NCBI GenBank assembly: GCA_018401555.1
Contig: JAGYKP010000099.1
Span: 186,001 to 250,000, forward strand
From: Halomonas sp.
GTDB taxonomy: Bacteria; Pseudomonadota; Gammaproteobacteria; Pseudomonadales; Halomonadaceae
Length of the DNA: 64,000 bases
Direction: 5' to 3'
Shown: one piece after another, positions 1 through 11,356 of the stretch
How positions within the stretch are numbered: the first letter of the stretch is position 1
Layout: the number at the start of each line of letters is the position of its first letter
Program-made: the position numbers and the translations under genes
The notes under the pieces: model-generated
What the model saw: the letters and a program-made list of their open reading frames with translations, nothing else
What the model was told of the DNA's origin: nothing
The model's database searches: none

Positions 1-85
1 GCAAGCCGCGGGGCGGCATCGGGCTGGCGCCTGGCCAGGCAGTTAGGATACGATGTTCGATAATTTTACTGGGATGGCTGAGCCG

Positions 86-898
86 ATGAGTGACACTCCC
101 TTCGTGGCGGTGGAGGGGCTGCATTTCGCGCGTGGCGACAAGGAGATCTTCCGCGGCGTCGACATGACGATCCAGCGCGGCGCTATTACTGCGATCATGG
201 GCCCCAGCGGCAGTGGCAAGACCACCCTGCTCAAGCTGATCGGCGGGCAGCTGCTGCCCGACGCCGGGCGGGTGCTGATCGAGGGCCAGGACGTGCACCG
301 CCAGTCGCGCAAGGCGCTGTTCGCGATGCGCCAGCGCATGGGCATGCTGTTCCAGAGCGGGGCGCTGTTCTCCGACCTCAGCGTGTTCGAGAACGTCGCC
401 TTCCCGCTGCGGGTGCATACCGACCTGCCGGGCACCATGGTCCGCGACCTGGTGCTGATGAAGCTCGAGGCGGTGGGCCTGCGTGGTGCCCGGGAGCTGA
501 TGCCTGCGGAGCTCTCCGGGGGCATGGCGCGCCGGGTGGCCCTGGCCCGGGCCATCGCCCTGGACCCCGAACTGATCCTCTATGACGAGCCGTTCGTCGG
601 TCAGGACCCGATCTCCATGGGCGTGCTGGTGCAGCTGATCAAGCGCCTCAACCAGGCGCTGGGGCTGACCTCGATCGTGGTCTCCCACGACATCAAGGAG
701 ACCCTGACCATCGCCGACTATGTCTACGTGATTGCCGATGGCCAGGTGATGGCCCACGGCACACCCAAAAGCCTCGATGTGGACCAGGATCCCCGGGTCA
801 GCCAGTTCGTCCACGGCGAGCCGGATGGGCCGGTGCCCTTCCACTATCCGGCGGTGGACTTCGTCAGCGACATGCTCAGCCCGGGAGGCCCTCGATGA
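86..898 (+). CDS. mlaF: Mla ABC transporter ATP-binding protein MlaF
   Basis: Cytoplasmic ATPase of the MlaFEDB complex, which moves phospholipids between the inner membrane and the periplasmic carrier MlaC to keep outer-membrane lipid asymmetry. The 270-residue protein has a Walker A (GPSGSGKTT), an ABC signature ([14 protein letters not shown]) and a Walker B ([13 protein letters not shown]). I chose the ATG at 86 (MSDTPF...) because family members begin close to the first beta strand; an in-frame ATG at 53 would add 11 residues. The stop overlaps the mlaE start by 4 bases, so the two are translationally coupled. It is the first gene of the mlaFEDCB operon. Confidence 0.95.
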   Translation: MSDTPFVAVEGLHFARGDKEIFRGVDMTIQRGAITAIMGPSGSGKTTLLKLIGGQLLPDAGRVLIEGQDVHRQSRKALFAMRQRMGMLFQSGALFSDLSVFENVAFPLRVHTDLPGTMVRDLVLMKLEAVGLRGARELMPAELSGGMARRVALARAIALDPELILYDEPFVGQDPISMGVLVQLIKRLNQALGLTSIVVSHDIKETLTIADYVYVIADGQVMAHGTPKSLDVDQDPRVSQFVHGEPDGPVPFHYPAVDFVSDMLSPGGPR

Positions 899-1677
899 TC
901 CAGCGAATCCGCCGCCTGGGACACCGCGGCTGCGACCTGCTCGAGTCCTTCGGTCGCGCCGGTATCTTCCTCGCCCAGTCCGCCGTGGGGCTGCCGAGTC
1001 GCGAGGGGCTCTACCTCTGGGTGCGCCAGATGCACTTCGTCGGCGTGCTGTCGCTGGCCATCGTGCTGGTCTCGGGGCTATTCATCGGCATGGTGCTGTC
1101 GCTGCAGGGTTATACCATCCTGGTCGACTTCGGCGCCGAGGATGCGCTGGGCCAGATGGTGGCGCTATCGCTGCTGCGTGAGCTTGCCCCGGTGGTGGCG
1201 GCGCTGCTGTTCGCCGGACGTGCCGGTTCGGCACTGACTGCCGAGATCGGCCTGATGAAGGCCACCGAGCAGCTGACCAGCATGGAGATGATCGGCGTCG
1301 ACCCGCTGCGTCGGGTGGTGGCGCCGCGGCTGTGGGCGGGCTTCGTGGCCCTGCCGCTGCTTACCGTGGGCTTCGGTGTGGTGGGCATCTACGGTGGCTA
1401 CCTGGTCGGCGTCGACTGGCTGGGCGTCTTCGAGGGCTCCTACTGGTCCAACATGCAGGCCAGCGTCGACTTCGTCGACGACGTGGGCAACGGCATCATC
1501 AAGAGCCTGGTGTTTGCCGTGGTGGTGACCTGGATCGCGGTATTCCAGGGCTATGACCTGGTGCCCACCTCGGAGGGCATCTCGCGGGCCACCACCCGTA
1601 CCGTGGTCTATTCCTCGCTGGCCGTGCTTGGCCTCGATTTCGTGCTGACCGCCGTGATGTTCGGCGGCCTCGCCTGA
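895..1677 (+). CDS. mlaE: Mla ABC transporter permease MlaE
   Basis: Inner-membrane permease of the Mla phospholipid transporter, 260 residues, the usual family length. An amphipathic N-terminal stretch is followed by several hydrophobic helices. The MlaE-family core ([18 protein letters not shown], then a segment with [18 protein letters not shown]) is clear. It overlaps mlaF by ATGA and precedes mlaD by 36 bases. Its partners MlaF, MlaD and MlaB are all encoded alongside, so the locus should supply a whole transporter. Confidence 0.95.
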   Translation: MIQRIRRLGHRGCDLLESFGRAGIFLAQSAVGLPSREGLYLWVRQMHFVGVLSLAIVLVSGLFIGMVLSLQGYTILVDFGAEDALGQMVALSLLRELAPVVAALLFAGRAGSALTAEIGLMKATEQLTSMEMIGVDPLRRVVAPRLWAGFVALPLLTVGFGVVGIYGGYLVGVDWLGVFEGSYWSNMQASVDFVDDVGNGIIKSLVFAVVVTWIAVFQGYDLVPTSEGISRATTRTVVYSSLAVLGLDFVLTAVMFGGLA

Positions 1678-1713
1678 GCGGCGAACGATCGCCCTGATGT
1701 GTGGAGATACTAG

Positions 1714-2178
1714 ATGAAGCGCAGCAAAACCATGGAGCTGGGGGTCGGGCTGTTCATGCTTGCCGGCATCCTCGGGCTGGTGTTCCTCGGCCTGCGGGTC
1801 AGCGGCCTGAGCATGCAGGCCCCCAGCGATACCTTCCGCCTGGAGGCCAACTTCGCCAATATCGGCGGCCTCAAGACGCGGGCGCGGGTCACCATGGCCG
1901 GCGTTACCGTGGGGCGCGTGGCGGCCATCGAGCTCGATACCGACTGGTACGATGCCCGGGTGGTGCTCGAGCTTGACGACGAGCTGGAGGGGCAGCTCTC
2001 CCGGGATACCACCGCGGCGATCCTGACCTCGGGCCTGCTCGGCGAGCAGTACGTGGGACTGTCCGTGGGCGGCGACCCCGAGACCCTGGCCGACGGCGAT
2101 ACCCTCCGCGACACCCAGTCGGCCCTGGTGCTCGAAGAACTCATCCAGCAGTTCGTGTCAAACATGGTCAGCGACTAG
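1714..2178 (+). CDS. mlaD: Outer membrane lipid asymmetry protein MlaD (MCE domain)
   Basis: Membrane-anchored MCE-domain protein that forms a hexameric ring on MlaE and hands lipids to or from MlaC. It has 154 residues with one N-terminal membrane segment (about residues 7-27). The MCE domain follows, recognisable from the FANIGGLKTRARVTMAGV segment and, later, SGLLGEQYVGLSVGG. The length is typical of the short MlaD form. It is third in the mla operon. Confidence 0.95.
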   Translation: MKRSKTMELGVGLFMLAGILGLVFLGLRVSGLSMQAPSDTFRLEANFANIGGLKTRARVTMAGVTVGRVAAIELDTDWYDARVVLELDDELEGQLSRDTTAAILTSGLLGEQYVGLSVGGDPETLADGDTLRDTQSALVLEELIQQFVSNMVSD

Positions 2179-2236
2179 GCGCCGACCGCCTGGTCCTGTC
2201 CGACCTCTCATCGACCCCGACATGGAGACGTTGATC

Positions 2237-2875
2237 ATGATCCGTTACCCCCTGGCCCTGGCGACACTGCTGCTGAGCCTGCTGTTCAGCCTGACCGTGC
2301 AGGCCGCCCCCGAGCGCAGCCCCGATGAAGTGATCCGCCACAGCGTCGAGACGCTGACCGGCAAGATCGAGGGTCGGCGCGACCACTTCGCCGAGAACAT
2401 GGGCGAGCTCGAGGCGCTGGTCGACGACAGCCTCGATGATATCGCCGATTTCCGTTACATCGGCGCCAGCGTGATGGGGCGCTACTTCGCCAACGCCACG
2501 CCGCAGCAGCGCTCGCGCTTCGTCGACACCTTCCGCCAGACCCTGATCGATACCTACGCCAAGGGGCTGGTGACCTTCGACTATCGCGAACTGCGTGTGC
2601 TCGATACTCAGCGGGCCCAGCGCCACGAGGACCAGGCCAGCGTCGACATGGAAGTGGTGGCCGAGGATGGCACCGTCTATCCGGTCAGCTACTCCCTGCG
2701 CCTGACCGGTGGCGAGTGGCGGGTGGTCAATGTCATCGTCAACGGCATCAACCTGGGGCTGACCTTCCGCAACCAGTTCGACCAGGCGATGCGCGACAAC
2801 GCGCGTGACTACGACGCCGTGATCGATGGCTGGGCGCCCGAGGTGGGTGTCGAGGAGCTGGAGCAGGGCGCGTGA
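2237..2875 (+). CDS. mlaC: Periplasmic phospholipid-binding protein MlaC
   Basis: Soluble periplasmic carrier that ferries phospholipids between the outer-membrane MlaA complex and inner-membrane MlaFEDB. A signal peptide (hydrophobic core LALATLLLSLLFSLTVQA) is followed by the MlaC/Ttg2D domain, including SVMGRYFANATPQQRSRFVD and the beta-rich C-terminal half. I prefer the ATG at 2237 (MIRYPLALA) over the upstream in-frame ATG at 2222, because it gives a normal short n-region. The stop overlaps the GTG start of mlaB. Confidence 0.93.
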   Translation: MIRYPLALATLLLSLLFSLTVQAAPERSPDEVIRHSVETLTGKIEGRRDHFAENMGELEALVDDSLDDIADFRYIGASVMGRYFANATPQQRSRFVDTFRQTLIDTYAKGLVTFDYRELRVLDTQRAQRHEDQASVDMEVVAEDGTVYPVSYSLRLTGGEWRVVNVIVNGINLGLTFRNQFDQAMRDNARDYDAVIDGWAPEVGVEELEQGA

Positions 2876-3209
2876 GCGACCTGCTGGCACGCGACGGCCT
2901 GCGCCTGGAGGCCCAGCCCGAATGCCTGGTGGTGTGTGGTGAAGTGGGCTTCGAGCATGCCGCCGAGCTCGCCGAGGCGGGCAGCCGCCTGGCTCGCGCA
3001 GCGTCGGTCCGGGCGAGGCGGTGAGCTTCGACCTGCGCGGTGTCGCCGGCGTCAGCAGCGCGGCCCTGAGCGTGCTGCTGGAGTGGGCCCGTGCGGCGAG
3101 TCGTGCCGGGCTCGCCCTGGAGCAGGTGCACCTGTCGGCGTCCCTCTGGCGCCTCACCGACCTGGCCGGCCTCGAGCGCCTGCTGCCGCTGGAGGCGGCG
3201 GGGGAGTAG
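2872..3209 (+). CDS. mlaB: STAS-domain protein MlaB, apparent frameshift
   Basis: Small cytoplasmic STAS-domain subunit that stabilises and activates MlaF. The GTG at 2872 overlaps the mlaC stop. The first part (SDLLARDGLRLEAQPECLVV...) reads in one frame to a stop near 3022. The rest of the STAS fold (VSFDLRGVAGVSSAALSVLL ... LERLLPLEAAGE) continues in another frame to the TAG at 3207-3209. A single-base error around 2990-3010 would join them into a protein of about 112 residues. The position at the operon end and the STAS sequence make the call firm. I treat the break as a likely sequence error. Confidence 0.85.
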
Positions 3210-3340
3210 CCGGGGCAATCGCCAAGCGCGGCGCTTTTCATTACCATGGGCCATCCCTGTTGCCTGTCGACGACCAGGTGGTTGTCGTCGGCGGATCCGT
3301 TTCAGTGCTTCCATTTCAGTACTATAAGGAGTGCCTCACC

Positions 3341-4872
<1,532 letters not shown>

Positions 4873-4897
4873 CCTGCATCCTGACCAAGGCGAGAGC

Positions 4898-5551
4898 ATG
4901 AGCAAACAACTGATCCTGGCCCTCTCCAAGGGCCGTATCCTGGACGAGACCCTGCCGCTGCTGGCCGACGCCGGCGTCGAGCCCGCGGAAGACCTGGGCA
5001 GGAGTCGCAAGCTGCTGTTCGATACCAACCTGCCCGACGTCAAGCTGGTGGTGATCCGTGCCACCGACGTGCCGACCTATGTGCAGCTGGGTGCCGCCGA
5101 CCTGGGCGTGGCCGGCAAGGACGTGCTCCTCGAGCACGGCGCGGCGGGGCTCTACGAGCCGCTGGACCTGGAGATCGCCCGCTGCCGGCTGATGACCGCC
5201 GGCATCAGCGGCGCCGAGCCGGCCCGCGCCCGTCGTCGGGTGGCCACCAAGTTCGTCAATGTCGCCCGACGCTGGTATGCCGAGCAGGGCATCCAGGCCG
5301 AGGTGATCAAGCTCTACGGCGCTATGGAGCTGGCGCCGCTGATGAACCTGGCCGACGAGATCGTCGACATCGTCGATACCGGCAATACCCTGCGCGCCAA
5401 TGGCATGGAGCCCCGCGAGCTGATCGCGCCGATCTCCACCCGGCTGGTGGTCAACAAGGCGGCGATGACCATGAAGCATGCGCGCATCAAGCCGCTGCTC
5501 GAGCGCCTCGAGCAGGCGGTAGCCACACGGCGCGAGGGCGTCGCGGGCTGA
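4898..5551 (+). CDS. hisG: ATP phosphoribosyltransferase HisG, short form
   Basis: Catalyses the first step of histidine synthesis, joining ATP and PRPP. The protein is 217 residues and ends just after the catalytic domain, so it lacks the C-terminal regulatory ACT-like domain of the long form. Short HisG enzymes need the regulatory subunit HisZ, which is not in this window. The PRPP loop region [16 protein letters not shown] is intact. I start at the ATG at 4898 ([14 protein letters not shown]), which matches the family N-terminus. Confidence 0.95.
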   Translation: MSKQLILALSKGRILDETLPLLADAGVEPAEDLGRSRKLLFDTNLPDVKLVVIRATDVPTYVQLGAADLGVAGKDVLLEHGAAGLYEPLDLEIARCRLMTAGISGAEPARARRRVATKFVNVARRWYAEQGIQAEVIKLYGAMELAPLMNLADEIVDIVDTGNTLRANGMEPRELIAPISTRLVVNKAAMTMKHARIKPLLERLEQAVATRREGVAG

Positions 5552-5603
5552 GACGCCTGCGCCGGACCCGATTCGATAGGCCCGACACGATATGGATGCT
5601 GCC

Positions 5604-6922
5604 ATGACCGACACCACTGCCCCCTCCGGAATCGCCCGCCTGGACACTGCCGACGCGGACTTCTCGGCACGCCTCGATCATCTGCTGGCCTGGGAGGGCG
5701 TCTCCGACGGCGAGGTCCAGGCGCGGGTCGCCGAGATCCTCGCGGCGGTGAAGGAGCGCGGCGATGCCGCCCTGGTGGAGGCCAGCAACCGCTTCGATCG
5801 CCTCTCGGTAGCGAGCATGGCCGAACTGACCCTCAGTGCACCGCGCCTGCGCCAGGCCTACGAGGGGCTGCCCGCCGAGCAGCGCGAGGCGCTAGCCCAG
5901 GCCGCCGAGCGTATCCGCCTCTACCACGAGCGCCAGAAGCCCGAGTCCTGGCACTACACCGAGGCGGACGGCAGCGTGCTCGGCCAGCAGGTCATGCCGC
6001 TGGACCGCGCCGGCATCTATGTGCCGGGCGGCAAGGCGGCCTATCCCTCCTCGGTGCTGATGAACGCGATTCCCGCCCATGTGGCCGGGGTGCGCGAGAT
6101 CATCATGGTGGTCCCCACCCCGGACGGAGTGCTCAACGAGCTGGTGCTGGCCGCGGCGCATCTCGCCGGCGTCGACCGGGTGTTCACGGTGGGCGGCGCC
6201 CAGGCCATTGCCGCCCTGGCCTACGGCACCGAGACGGTGCCGCGGGTCGACAAGATCGTCGGTCCGGGCAACATCTACGTGGCCACCGCCAAGCGGGCGG
6301 TGTTCGGCCAGGTGGGGATCGACATGATAGCCGGCCCCTCGGAGATCCTGGTGGTCTCCGACGGTGGCACCGACCCCGAGTGGCTGGCCATGGATCTCTT
6401 CTCCCAGGCCGAACATGACGAGGACGCCCAGGCGATACTGGTCGGCTGGGATGCCGGGCACCTGGACGCCGTGGAGGCCGCCATCGACCGGCTGCTGCCG
6501 ACCCTGGAGCGCCATGCGATCGTTCGCGAGTCGCTCTCCCGGCGCGGGGCGCTGATTCGCTGCCGCGATCGCGCCGAGGCGATGACGCTGATCAACCGCA
6601 TCGCCCCGGAGCACCTCGAGCTCTCGGTGGCCAACCCCGAGGGCTGGCTGCCCGAGGTGCGCCACGCCGGTGCCATCTTCATGGGTCGCTACACCGCCGA
6701 GGCGCTGGGCGACTACTGCGCCGGCCCCAACCATGTGCTGCCCACCTCGGGTACCGCACGCTTCTCGTCGCCGCTGGGGGTCTACGACTTCCAGAAGCGC
6801 TCGTCGATCATCCACTGCTCGCCCGAAGGGGCATCGGAGCTGGGCCGGGTGGCCTCGGTGCTGGCTCGCGGCGAGTCGCTTACCGCCCATGCGCGCAGCG
6901 CCAGTACCGGATCAAGGAGTGA
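5604..6922 (+). CDS. hisD: Histidinol dehydrogenase HisD, C-terminal frameshift suspected
   Basis: Zinc enzyme for the last two steps of histidine synthesis, histidinol to histidine with two NAD. Core motifs are present: [47 protein letters not shown], and the zinc and catalytic region [16 protein letters not shown] and [11 protein letters not shown]. The open frame runs on to 6968 with an unlike tail after LTAHARSA. Shifting frame near 6890 gives ...QRQYRIKE and a stop at 6920-6922, which looks like a genuine HisD end. The ATG at 5604 is preferred; 5592 is an in-frame alternative. hisC, often next in line, is absent. Confidence 0.93.
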
Positions 6923-6982
6923 GCCGCCGAGTGGGTCGTGGTGGCGAGTTGGCCAGTCGGCCGCATGAATGATTGGCCGTAC

Positions 6983-7016
6983 GCAGAGGGCCCCGCCGGA
7001 TGGCGGGGCCCTCTGC
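6983..7016. terminator. Bidirectional terminator between hisD and algW-like gene
   Basis: A perfect 15-bp stem (GCAGAGGGCCCCGCC at 6983-6997 with its complement at 7002-7016) and a 4-base GGAT loop sit between the convergent ends of hisD and the protease gene. No long T run is present on either side, but position and stability fit a shared terminator. Confidence 0.75.
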
Positions 7017-7058
7017 ATTGTGAAGTGGTAATGGCCGGGTGGCGTCGTTGCCGTACGG

Positions 7059-8361
7059 CTACTCTGGGCTGCGCAGCTCGGGGGTGGCGTTCGCCGACCT
7101 CCACCGTCAGCTCCAGCTCCTCGCCGCCGCGTACCACGGTGAGCGGCAGGCTGTCGCCGGGCTCCACTGCGGCGATGTCGGACATCGTTTCCCGGGCGTC
7201 GAGGATCGGCCGGCCCTCGATCGAGAGCAACACGTCGCCGGGACGCAGGCCGGCCTGGTCGGCGGGGCCTCCCGGTACCACCCCGGCGATGATCACGCCA
7301 CGCGGCGCCTGCAGGCCGAAGGAGGCGGCCAGCTCCGGGTTGAGCTCCTGGGCCTCGACTCCCAGCCAGCCGCGGATCACCCGCCCCTGGGTGACCAGCT
7401 CCTCGAGGATGTTGCGTGCCAGGTTGGCGGGGATGGCGAAACCGATGCCCTGGGAGCCGCCGGAGCGCGAGAAGATGGCGGTGTTGATGCCGACCATGGC
7501 GCCGTCGGGGCTGATCAGCGCCCCCCCGGAGTTGCCCGGGTTGATGGCGGCATCGGTCTGGATGAAGTCCTCGTAGGCGTTGAGCCCCAGGTGGCTGCGG
7601 CCGGTGGCGCTGATGATGCCCATGGTGACCGTCTGGCCGACGCCCGAAGGGGTTGCCGATGGCCAGGGCCACATCGCCGATGGCCACCTCGGCGGAGTCG
7701 GCCAGCTCGATGACCGGCAGGTCATCGAGCTCGATACGCAGCACGGCGAGGTCGCTCTCCGGGTCGGTACCGATCACCTCGGCCAGGGTCTCGCGGCCGT
7801 CGCGCAGGGCGACCTGGATCTGGTCGGCACCGCCGATGACGTGGTGGTTGGTCAGCACGTAGCCCTCCTCGCTGACGATCACGCCCGAACCGAGGCTCGA
7901 GAGCATGCGTTGGCGCGTCGGCATGTCGTCGCCGAAGAACTGACGGAAGAAGGGGTCGGACATCAGCGGGTGCTGGTCGCGCTCGACGACCCGCGAGGGT
8001 AGATGTTGACGACCGCCGGCGCGGCGCGCTCCACCGCGGCGGCGTAACTGGCCGGCCCCTGCTCGCGGGCGAGTGGCGGTGCCCTGGCGCAGTTCCGGTG
8101 CGGGGCGCTCGGCCTCGTCGCGGGGGGCCGCCACGTCGGGGGATACGGTAGCCAACGGCTCGCGCAGGGTCGGGGGAGGGTGCTGGCGGCGCCGGCGGAG
8201 TCGGCCGCATCGCGTCCGGAGAGCTGCGGGAAGGCGTTGAGCAGCACCACGGCGAGCAGTACCCCGATCACCACCGGCAGCAGGTAGGGGACAAGTGAGC
8301 GGAGGCGTTGGCGCGGCGGTCGGTACGGCATGCGGGGCTCGGTCCTCGTCTGGGCGTTCAC
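7059..8361 (-). CDS. algW: Membrane-anchored trypsin-like serine protease (AlgW/DegS type), several apparent frameshifts
   Basis: Periplasmic HtrA-family protease that starts regulated proteolysis of an anti-sigma factor in the envelope stress response. An N-terminal anchor ([20 protein letters not shown]) is followed by the protease domain with the whole triad: His in [11 protein letters not shown], Asp in [10 protein letters not shown] and Ser in [11 protein letters not shown]. One PDZ domain follows ([20 protein letters not shown]). A single PDZ plus anchor points to AlgW/DegS rather than DegP. The reading frame changes near 8190, 8060-8090, 7990 and 7650. A CCCCC run near 7085 also shifts the end; correcting it gives ...HPELRSPE and a stop at 7059-7061. 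Start could be 8361 or 8331. Confidence 0.85.
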
Positions 8362-8451
8362 TTCGGGTCAGTGGCGGTCGCCGGGCCCGGGCGGCGACGG
8401 TTACAATCGGCGCATGGTAACACCTTCAATCCACAGCGTCCGGAGGAGACG

Positions 8452-9211
8452 ATGACCCATCGCGATGTGCTGGTGGCCGCCTGCGAGAGCAAGCTGCAGT
8501 CCGACCGCTTCAAGGACTACACCGTCAATGGCCTGCAGGTGGAGGGGCGTGAGCAGGTCGGTCGTGTGCTCAGCGGCGTCACCGCCTGTCAGGCGCTGCT
8601 CGACCAGGCCGTGGCGTGGAAAGCGGATCTGGTGCTGGTGCACCACGGCTACTTCTGGAAGAACGAGCCGGTGGCGGTCACCGGCATGAAGCGCCGGCGG
8701 CTGCAGACCCTGCTGGCCCATGACATCAACCTGCTGGCCTATCACCTGCCGCTGGATGCTCACCCGGAGCTGGGCAACAACGCCGAGCTGGGGCGCCGAC
8801 TGGGCTTCACGGTGGAATGCTGTGCCGACGGCGAACTGGGCGAGGGCCTGCTGTGGATCGGCACGCCGCCCGCCGGCATGGGGGCGCAGGGGCTGGCGAG
8901 CCATGTGAGCAGCGGCTGGGTCGCGAGGCGCTGCTGGTCGGGCGCCGGATGCCGGGGAGGTGCGTCGCGTAGCCTGGTGCACCGGGGGTGCCCAGGACAT
9001 GATCACCGCGGCCTGGGAGGCGGGGGCCGATGCCTTCATCTCCGGAGAGATCTCCGAACGCACTACCCACCTGGCCCGCGAGTTGGGCATCCACTACCTT
9101 TGTGCGGGGCATCACGCCACCGAGCGCGACGGTGTCCGCGCGTTGGGCGAGTGGCTGGCCGAGGAGTTCGGCCTCGAACACCGCTTCGTGGATATCGACA
9201 ACCCGGCGTGA
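8452..9211 (+). CDS. Nif3-like dinuclear metal-centre protein, two apparent frameshifts
   Basis: Member of the Nif3/YbgI (DUF34) family, ring-forming proteins with a dinuclear metal site; the physiological reaction is unsettled. It starts at the ATG at 8452 behind GGAGGAG. Metal-ligand motifs are visible: [13 protein letters not shown] early, [17 protein letters not shown] in the middle, and [15 protein letters not shown] with [12 protein letters not shown] late. The frame breaks twice between about 8905 and 8960; reading across restores ...[11 protein letters not shown]...[15 protein letters not shown]. Corrected length is about 252 residues, normal for the family. Confidence 0.88.
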
Positions 9212-9213
9212 TG

Positions 9214-9256
9214 CCCCGACACCATGACGCCCCGCTGGTGGGGCGGGGCGTCGGGG
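9214..9256. terminator. Bidirectional terminator between nif3 and yhcB
   Basis: A nested hairpin lies between convergent genes. The outer arms are CCCCGAC (9214-9220) with GTCGGGG (9250-9256), and the inner arms are GACGCCCCGC (9226-9235) with its complement at 9243-9252. The two pairings share bases and are alternative folds of the same element. It is most likely a shared terminator. Confidence 0.65.
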
Positions 9257-9273
9257 TGAAACTCACGTTCGGC

Positions 9274-9723
9274 TCAGTAGCGGGGTGCCTCGGGCTCCCG
9301 GGTGGTGTCGTCCTTGAGGCCGAAGTCCTCGGAGAGGGTGCCGCCGGAGCCGTCGGCATAGTCACGCGGTGTCGCCAGGGCCTCGTCGCTCGTTGCCTCG
9401 GCAGGCGGCGTTGCCTCCTCCACGGCCAGGCCGCGGCGGCCCCTGGTGCGTCCCCCGAGGGTGCTGGCGTCCTCGGCGAGGCGGGCGGCCAGCGCCTCGC
9501 TGTCGTGGCGTAGCGTCGCCGCCAGACGGCTGACCTCGTCGAAGTGCTCATCGAGGCCGTCGCGCAGGGCCGAGAGCTCCCTGTCACGCTCCGCGAGGCG
9601 CTGGCGCAGGCGCTGCATGCCGTCGGCACCGGCATTGAGCAGGTGATATCCCAGTGCCCCCAGGCCGATACCGGCCAGCAGGCAGGCGATGGCCAGAATC
9701 CAGTTGATGTTGCTCTCGTCCAC
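9274..9723 (-). CDS. zapG: YhcB/ZapG family protein (DUF1043)
   Basis: Inner-membrane protein of 149 residues linked to cell division and envelope synthesis in the YhcB/ZapG family. A single N-terminal membrane helix (WILAIACLLAGIGLGALGYH) is followed by a coiled coil rich in Arg, Glu and Leu (about residues 35-85) and a low-complexity acidic tail. It is divergent from zapE, the usual arrangement, which supports the assignment. The molecular role is inferred from the family only. Confidence 0.85.
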   Translation of the reverse strand: MDESNINWILAIACLLAGIGLGALGYHLLNAGADGMQRLRQRLAERDRELSALRDGLDEHFDEVSRLAATLRHDSEALAARLAEDASTLGGRTRGRRGLAVEEATPPAEATSDEALATPRDYADGSGGTLSEDFGLKDDTTREPEAPRY

Positions 9724-9882
9724 GTCGGTCTCCCTGCGGCGGTGAACAGTCCAGCGGCCGGCAATACGGCGGGCGGATCCGTTGGTGGGGCGGTGGCCCC
9801 GCGCGCACCATTATAGGGTCGAGCGCCGCCGCCCGGGTCAACGCGGGCGGGGGCGGGCGATGCGCTTCGTTGTTCAGACGCG

Positions 9883-9888
9883 TATAAT
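9883..9888 (+). promoter_or_regulatory. Candidate -10 element upstream of zapE
   Basis: A perfect TATAAT hexamer lies 40 bases before the chosen zapE start in the divergent zapG-zapE gap. No good -35 is found at 16-18 bases, so this is only a candidate. Confidence 0.35.
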
Positions 9889-9928
9889 ATGCAGCCTGTC
9901 GAAGCCGCAACAGGCCGTTTTCGCCCCC

Positions 9929-11098
9929 ATGAGTGCCGCACATCGAGACATTCGTCCGACCCCCATGGCCCGCTATCGGGCCGATCTGGAACGTGACGAC
10001 TTCCAGTATGACGCCGCCCAGGAGCAGGCCGTGGAGCATCTGCAGCGTCTCTACGATGACCTGCTCGCCACGCCGCCCACGTCGCCGCGGGCTGCCGCGT
10101 CGGGCGGTGGTCTGGCCTCCCGTGTGGCCGGGCTGTTCGGCAAGCGTGCACGCAGTGAACCCGAAGCGCCGGTCCTGCCGGAGGTCCGTGGGCTCTACTT
10201 CTGGGGTGGGGTGGGGCGCGGCAAGACCTACCTGGTGGATGCCTTCTATGAGTCGCTGCCATTCCCCGAGAAGATGCGCACCCACTTCCACCGCTTCATG
10301 CAACGGGTGCACAACGAGCTCGAGCACTACAAGGGCGAGAAGAATCCGCTGCGCCTGATCGCCGCCAAGTTCGCCACCGAAGCCAGGGTGATCTGTTTCG
10401 ATGAGTTCTTCGTCAAGGACATCACCGATGCCATGATTCTGGCCAATCTGCTCGAGGCGCTGTTCGAGCGCGGGGTGGTGCTGGTGGCGACCTCCAACAT
10501 CGTGCCCGGCGAGCTCTACAAGGATGGCCTGCAGCGGGCGCGTTTCCTGCCGGCCATTGACCTGCTCGAGCGCCACTGCGAGGTCGTCAACGTCGATTCG
10601 GGCATCGACTATCGGCTGCGCGCCCTGGAGCGTGCCGAGATCTTCCACTCGCCCCTCGACGAGGCCGCCGAGGTGGAGCTGTCACGCAGTTTTCGCGAGA
10701 TCGCCGGCCATGACGGCGAGGTCGATGTGCCGCTGGAGGTCAATCATCGAGTGCTGCACGCCCGTCGGCTCCATGACGACGTGGTGTGGTTCGAGTTCCG
10801 CGAGCTCTGCGACGGCCCGCGCAGCCAGAACGACTATATCGAGCTGGCCCGGGAGTTCCACTCGGTGCTGGTTTCCAACGTGACCCGCATGAGCGGGGCC
10901 ACCGACGACCAGGCGCGGCGCTTCATCAATATGGTCGACGAGTTCTACGATCGCGGCGTCAAGCTGCTGATGTCCGCCGAGGCTCCCGCCGAGGCGCTGT
11001 ATGCCGATGGTCGCCTCGAGTTCGAGTTCCAGCGCACCCTGTCGCGGTTGCAGGAGATGCAGTCCCACGACTACCTGGCGCTGCCTCACAAGCCCTGA
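9929..11098 (+). CDS. zapE: Cell division ATPase ZapE (AFG1-like)
   Basis: P-loop ATPase of the AFG1/ZapE family, which associates with the FtsZ ring and affects its stability. The Walker A is in GLYFWGGVGRGKTYLVDAF, the Walker B region in VICFDEFFVKDITDAMI, and a sensor region in VVLVATSNIVPGELYKDGLQ. From the ATG at 9929 the protein is 389 residues; an ATG at 9965 gives 377, closer to typical lengths. The open frame upstream of 9929 has no coding character. It is divergent from zapG. Confidence 0.93.
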   Translation: MSAAHRDIRPTPMARYRADLERDDFQYDAAQEQAVEHLQRLYDDLLATPPTSPRAAASGGGLASRVAGLFGKRARSEPEAPVLPEVRGLYFWGGVGRGKTYLVDAFYESLPFPEKMRTHFHRFMQRVHNELEHYKGEKNPLRLIAAKFATEARVICFDEFFVKDITDAMILANLLEALFERGVVLVATSNIVPGELYKDGLQRARFLPAIDLLERHCEVVNVDSGIDYRLRALERAEIFHSPLDEAAEVELSRSFREIAGHDGEVDVPLEVNHRVLHARRLHDDVVWFEFRELCDGPRSQNDYIELAREFHSVLVSNVTRMSGATDDQARRFINMVDEFYDRGVKLLMSAEAPAEALYADGRLEFEFQRTLSRLQEMQSHDYLALPHKP

Positions 11099-11123
11099 GC
11101 CGGCCAGCTTCGCCGGAGCAGGG
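11093..11123 (+). terminator. Hairpin at the zapE 3' end
   Basis: CCCTGAGCCGGC (11093-11104, including the stop codon) pairs with GCCGGAGCAGGG (11112-11123) apart from two central bases. It could end zapE transcription, but no T run follows. Confidence 0.4.
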
Positions 11124-11155
11124 TGAAGAGCGGCGCTACGCGCCTGGAAGCCTGA

Positions 11156-11210
11156 AGCTGGAAGAAAAACCATGACCCCAGAGTTAGTGGGATCATGCTG
11201 CCTTCCAGCT
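11156..11210. repeat. Inverted repeat in zapE-rplM gap
   Basis: AGCTGGAAG at 11156-11164 is repeated inverted as CTTCCAGCT at 11202-11210. The left arm lies in a run of related units (GCCTGGAAG, GCCTGAAGC) from about 11141. The gap 11099-11356 otherwise holds only the L13 promoter. Confidence 0.5.
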
Positions 11211-11214
11211 GGCA

Positions 11215-11244
11215 TTGCCTCGGGTGGGTCGATTCGTGTAGACT
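11215..11244 (+). promoter_or_regulatory. Sigma-70-like promoter of rplM-rpsI
   Basis: TTGCCT (11215-11220), an 18-base spacer and TAGACT (11239-11244) lie about 110 bases before rplM. The length of the leader would leave room for translational or attenuation control, but no specific structure was recognised. Confidence 0.55.
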
Positions 11245-11356
11245 TCGCGCGCTCTACTCGTTGTCTTCGCCTGTTGGAGACAACCAAGAAGAATAGGGAT
11301 GGTTCCATGCCGGCCTGCCGGCGGCAGAACCCAATACACTTGATTGGTGAGATTCC

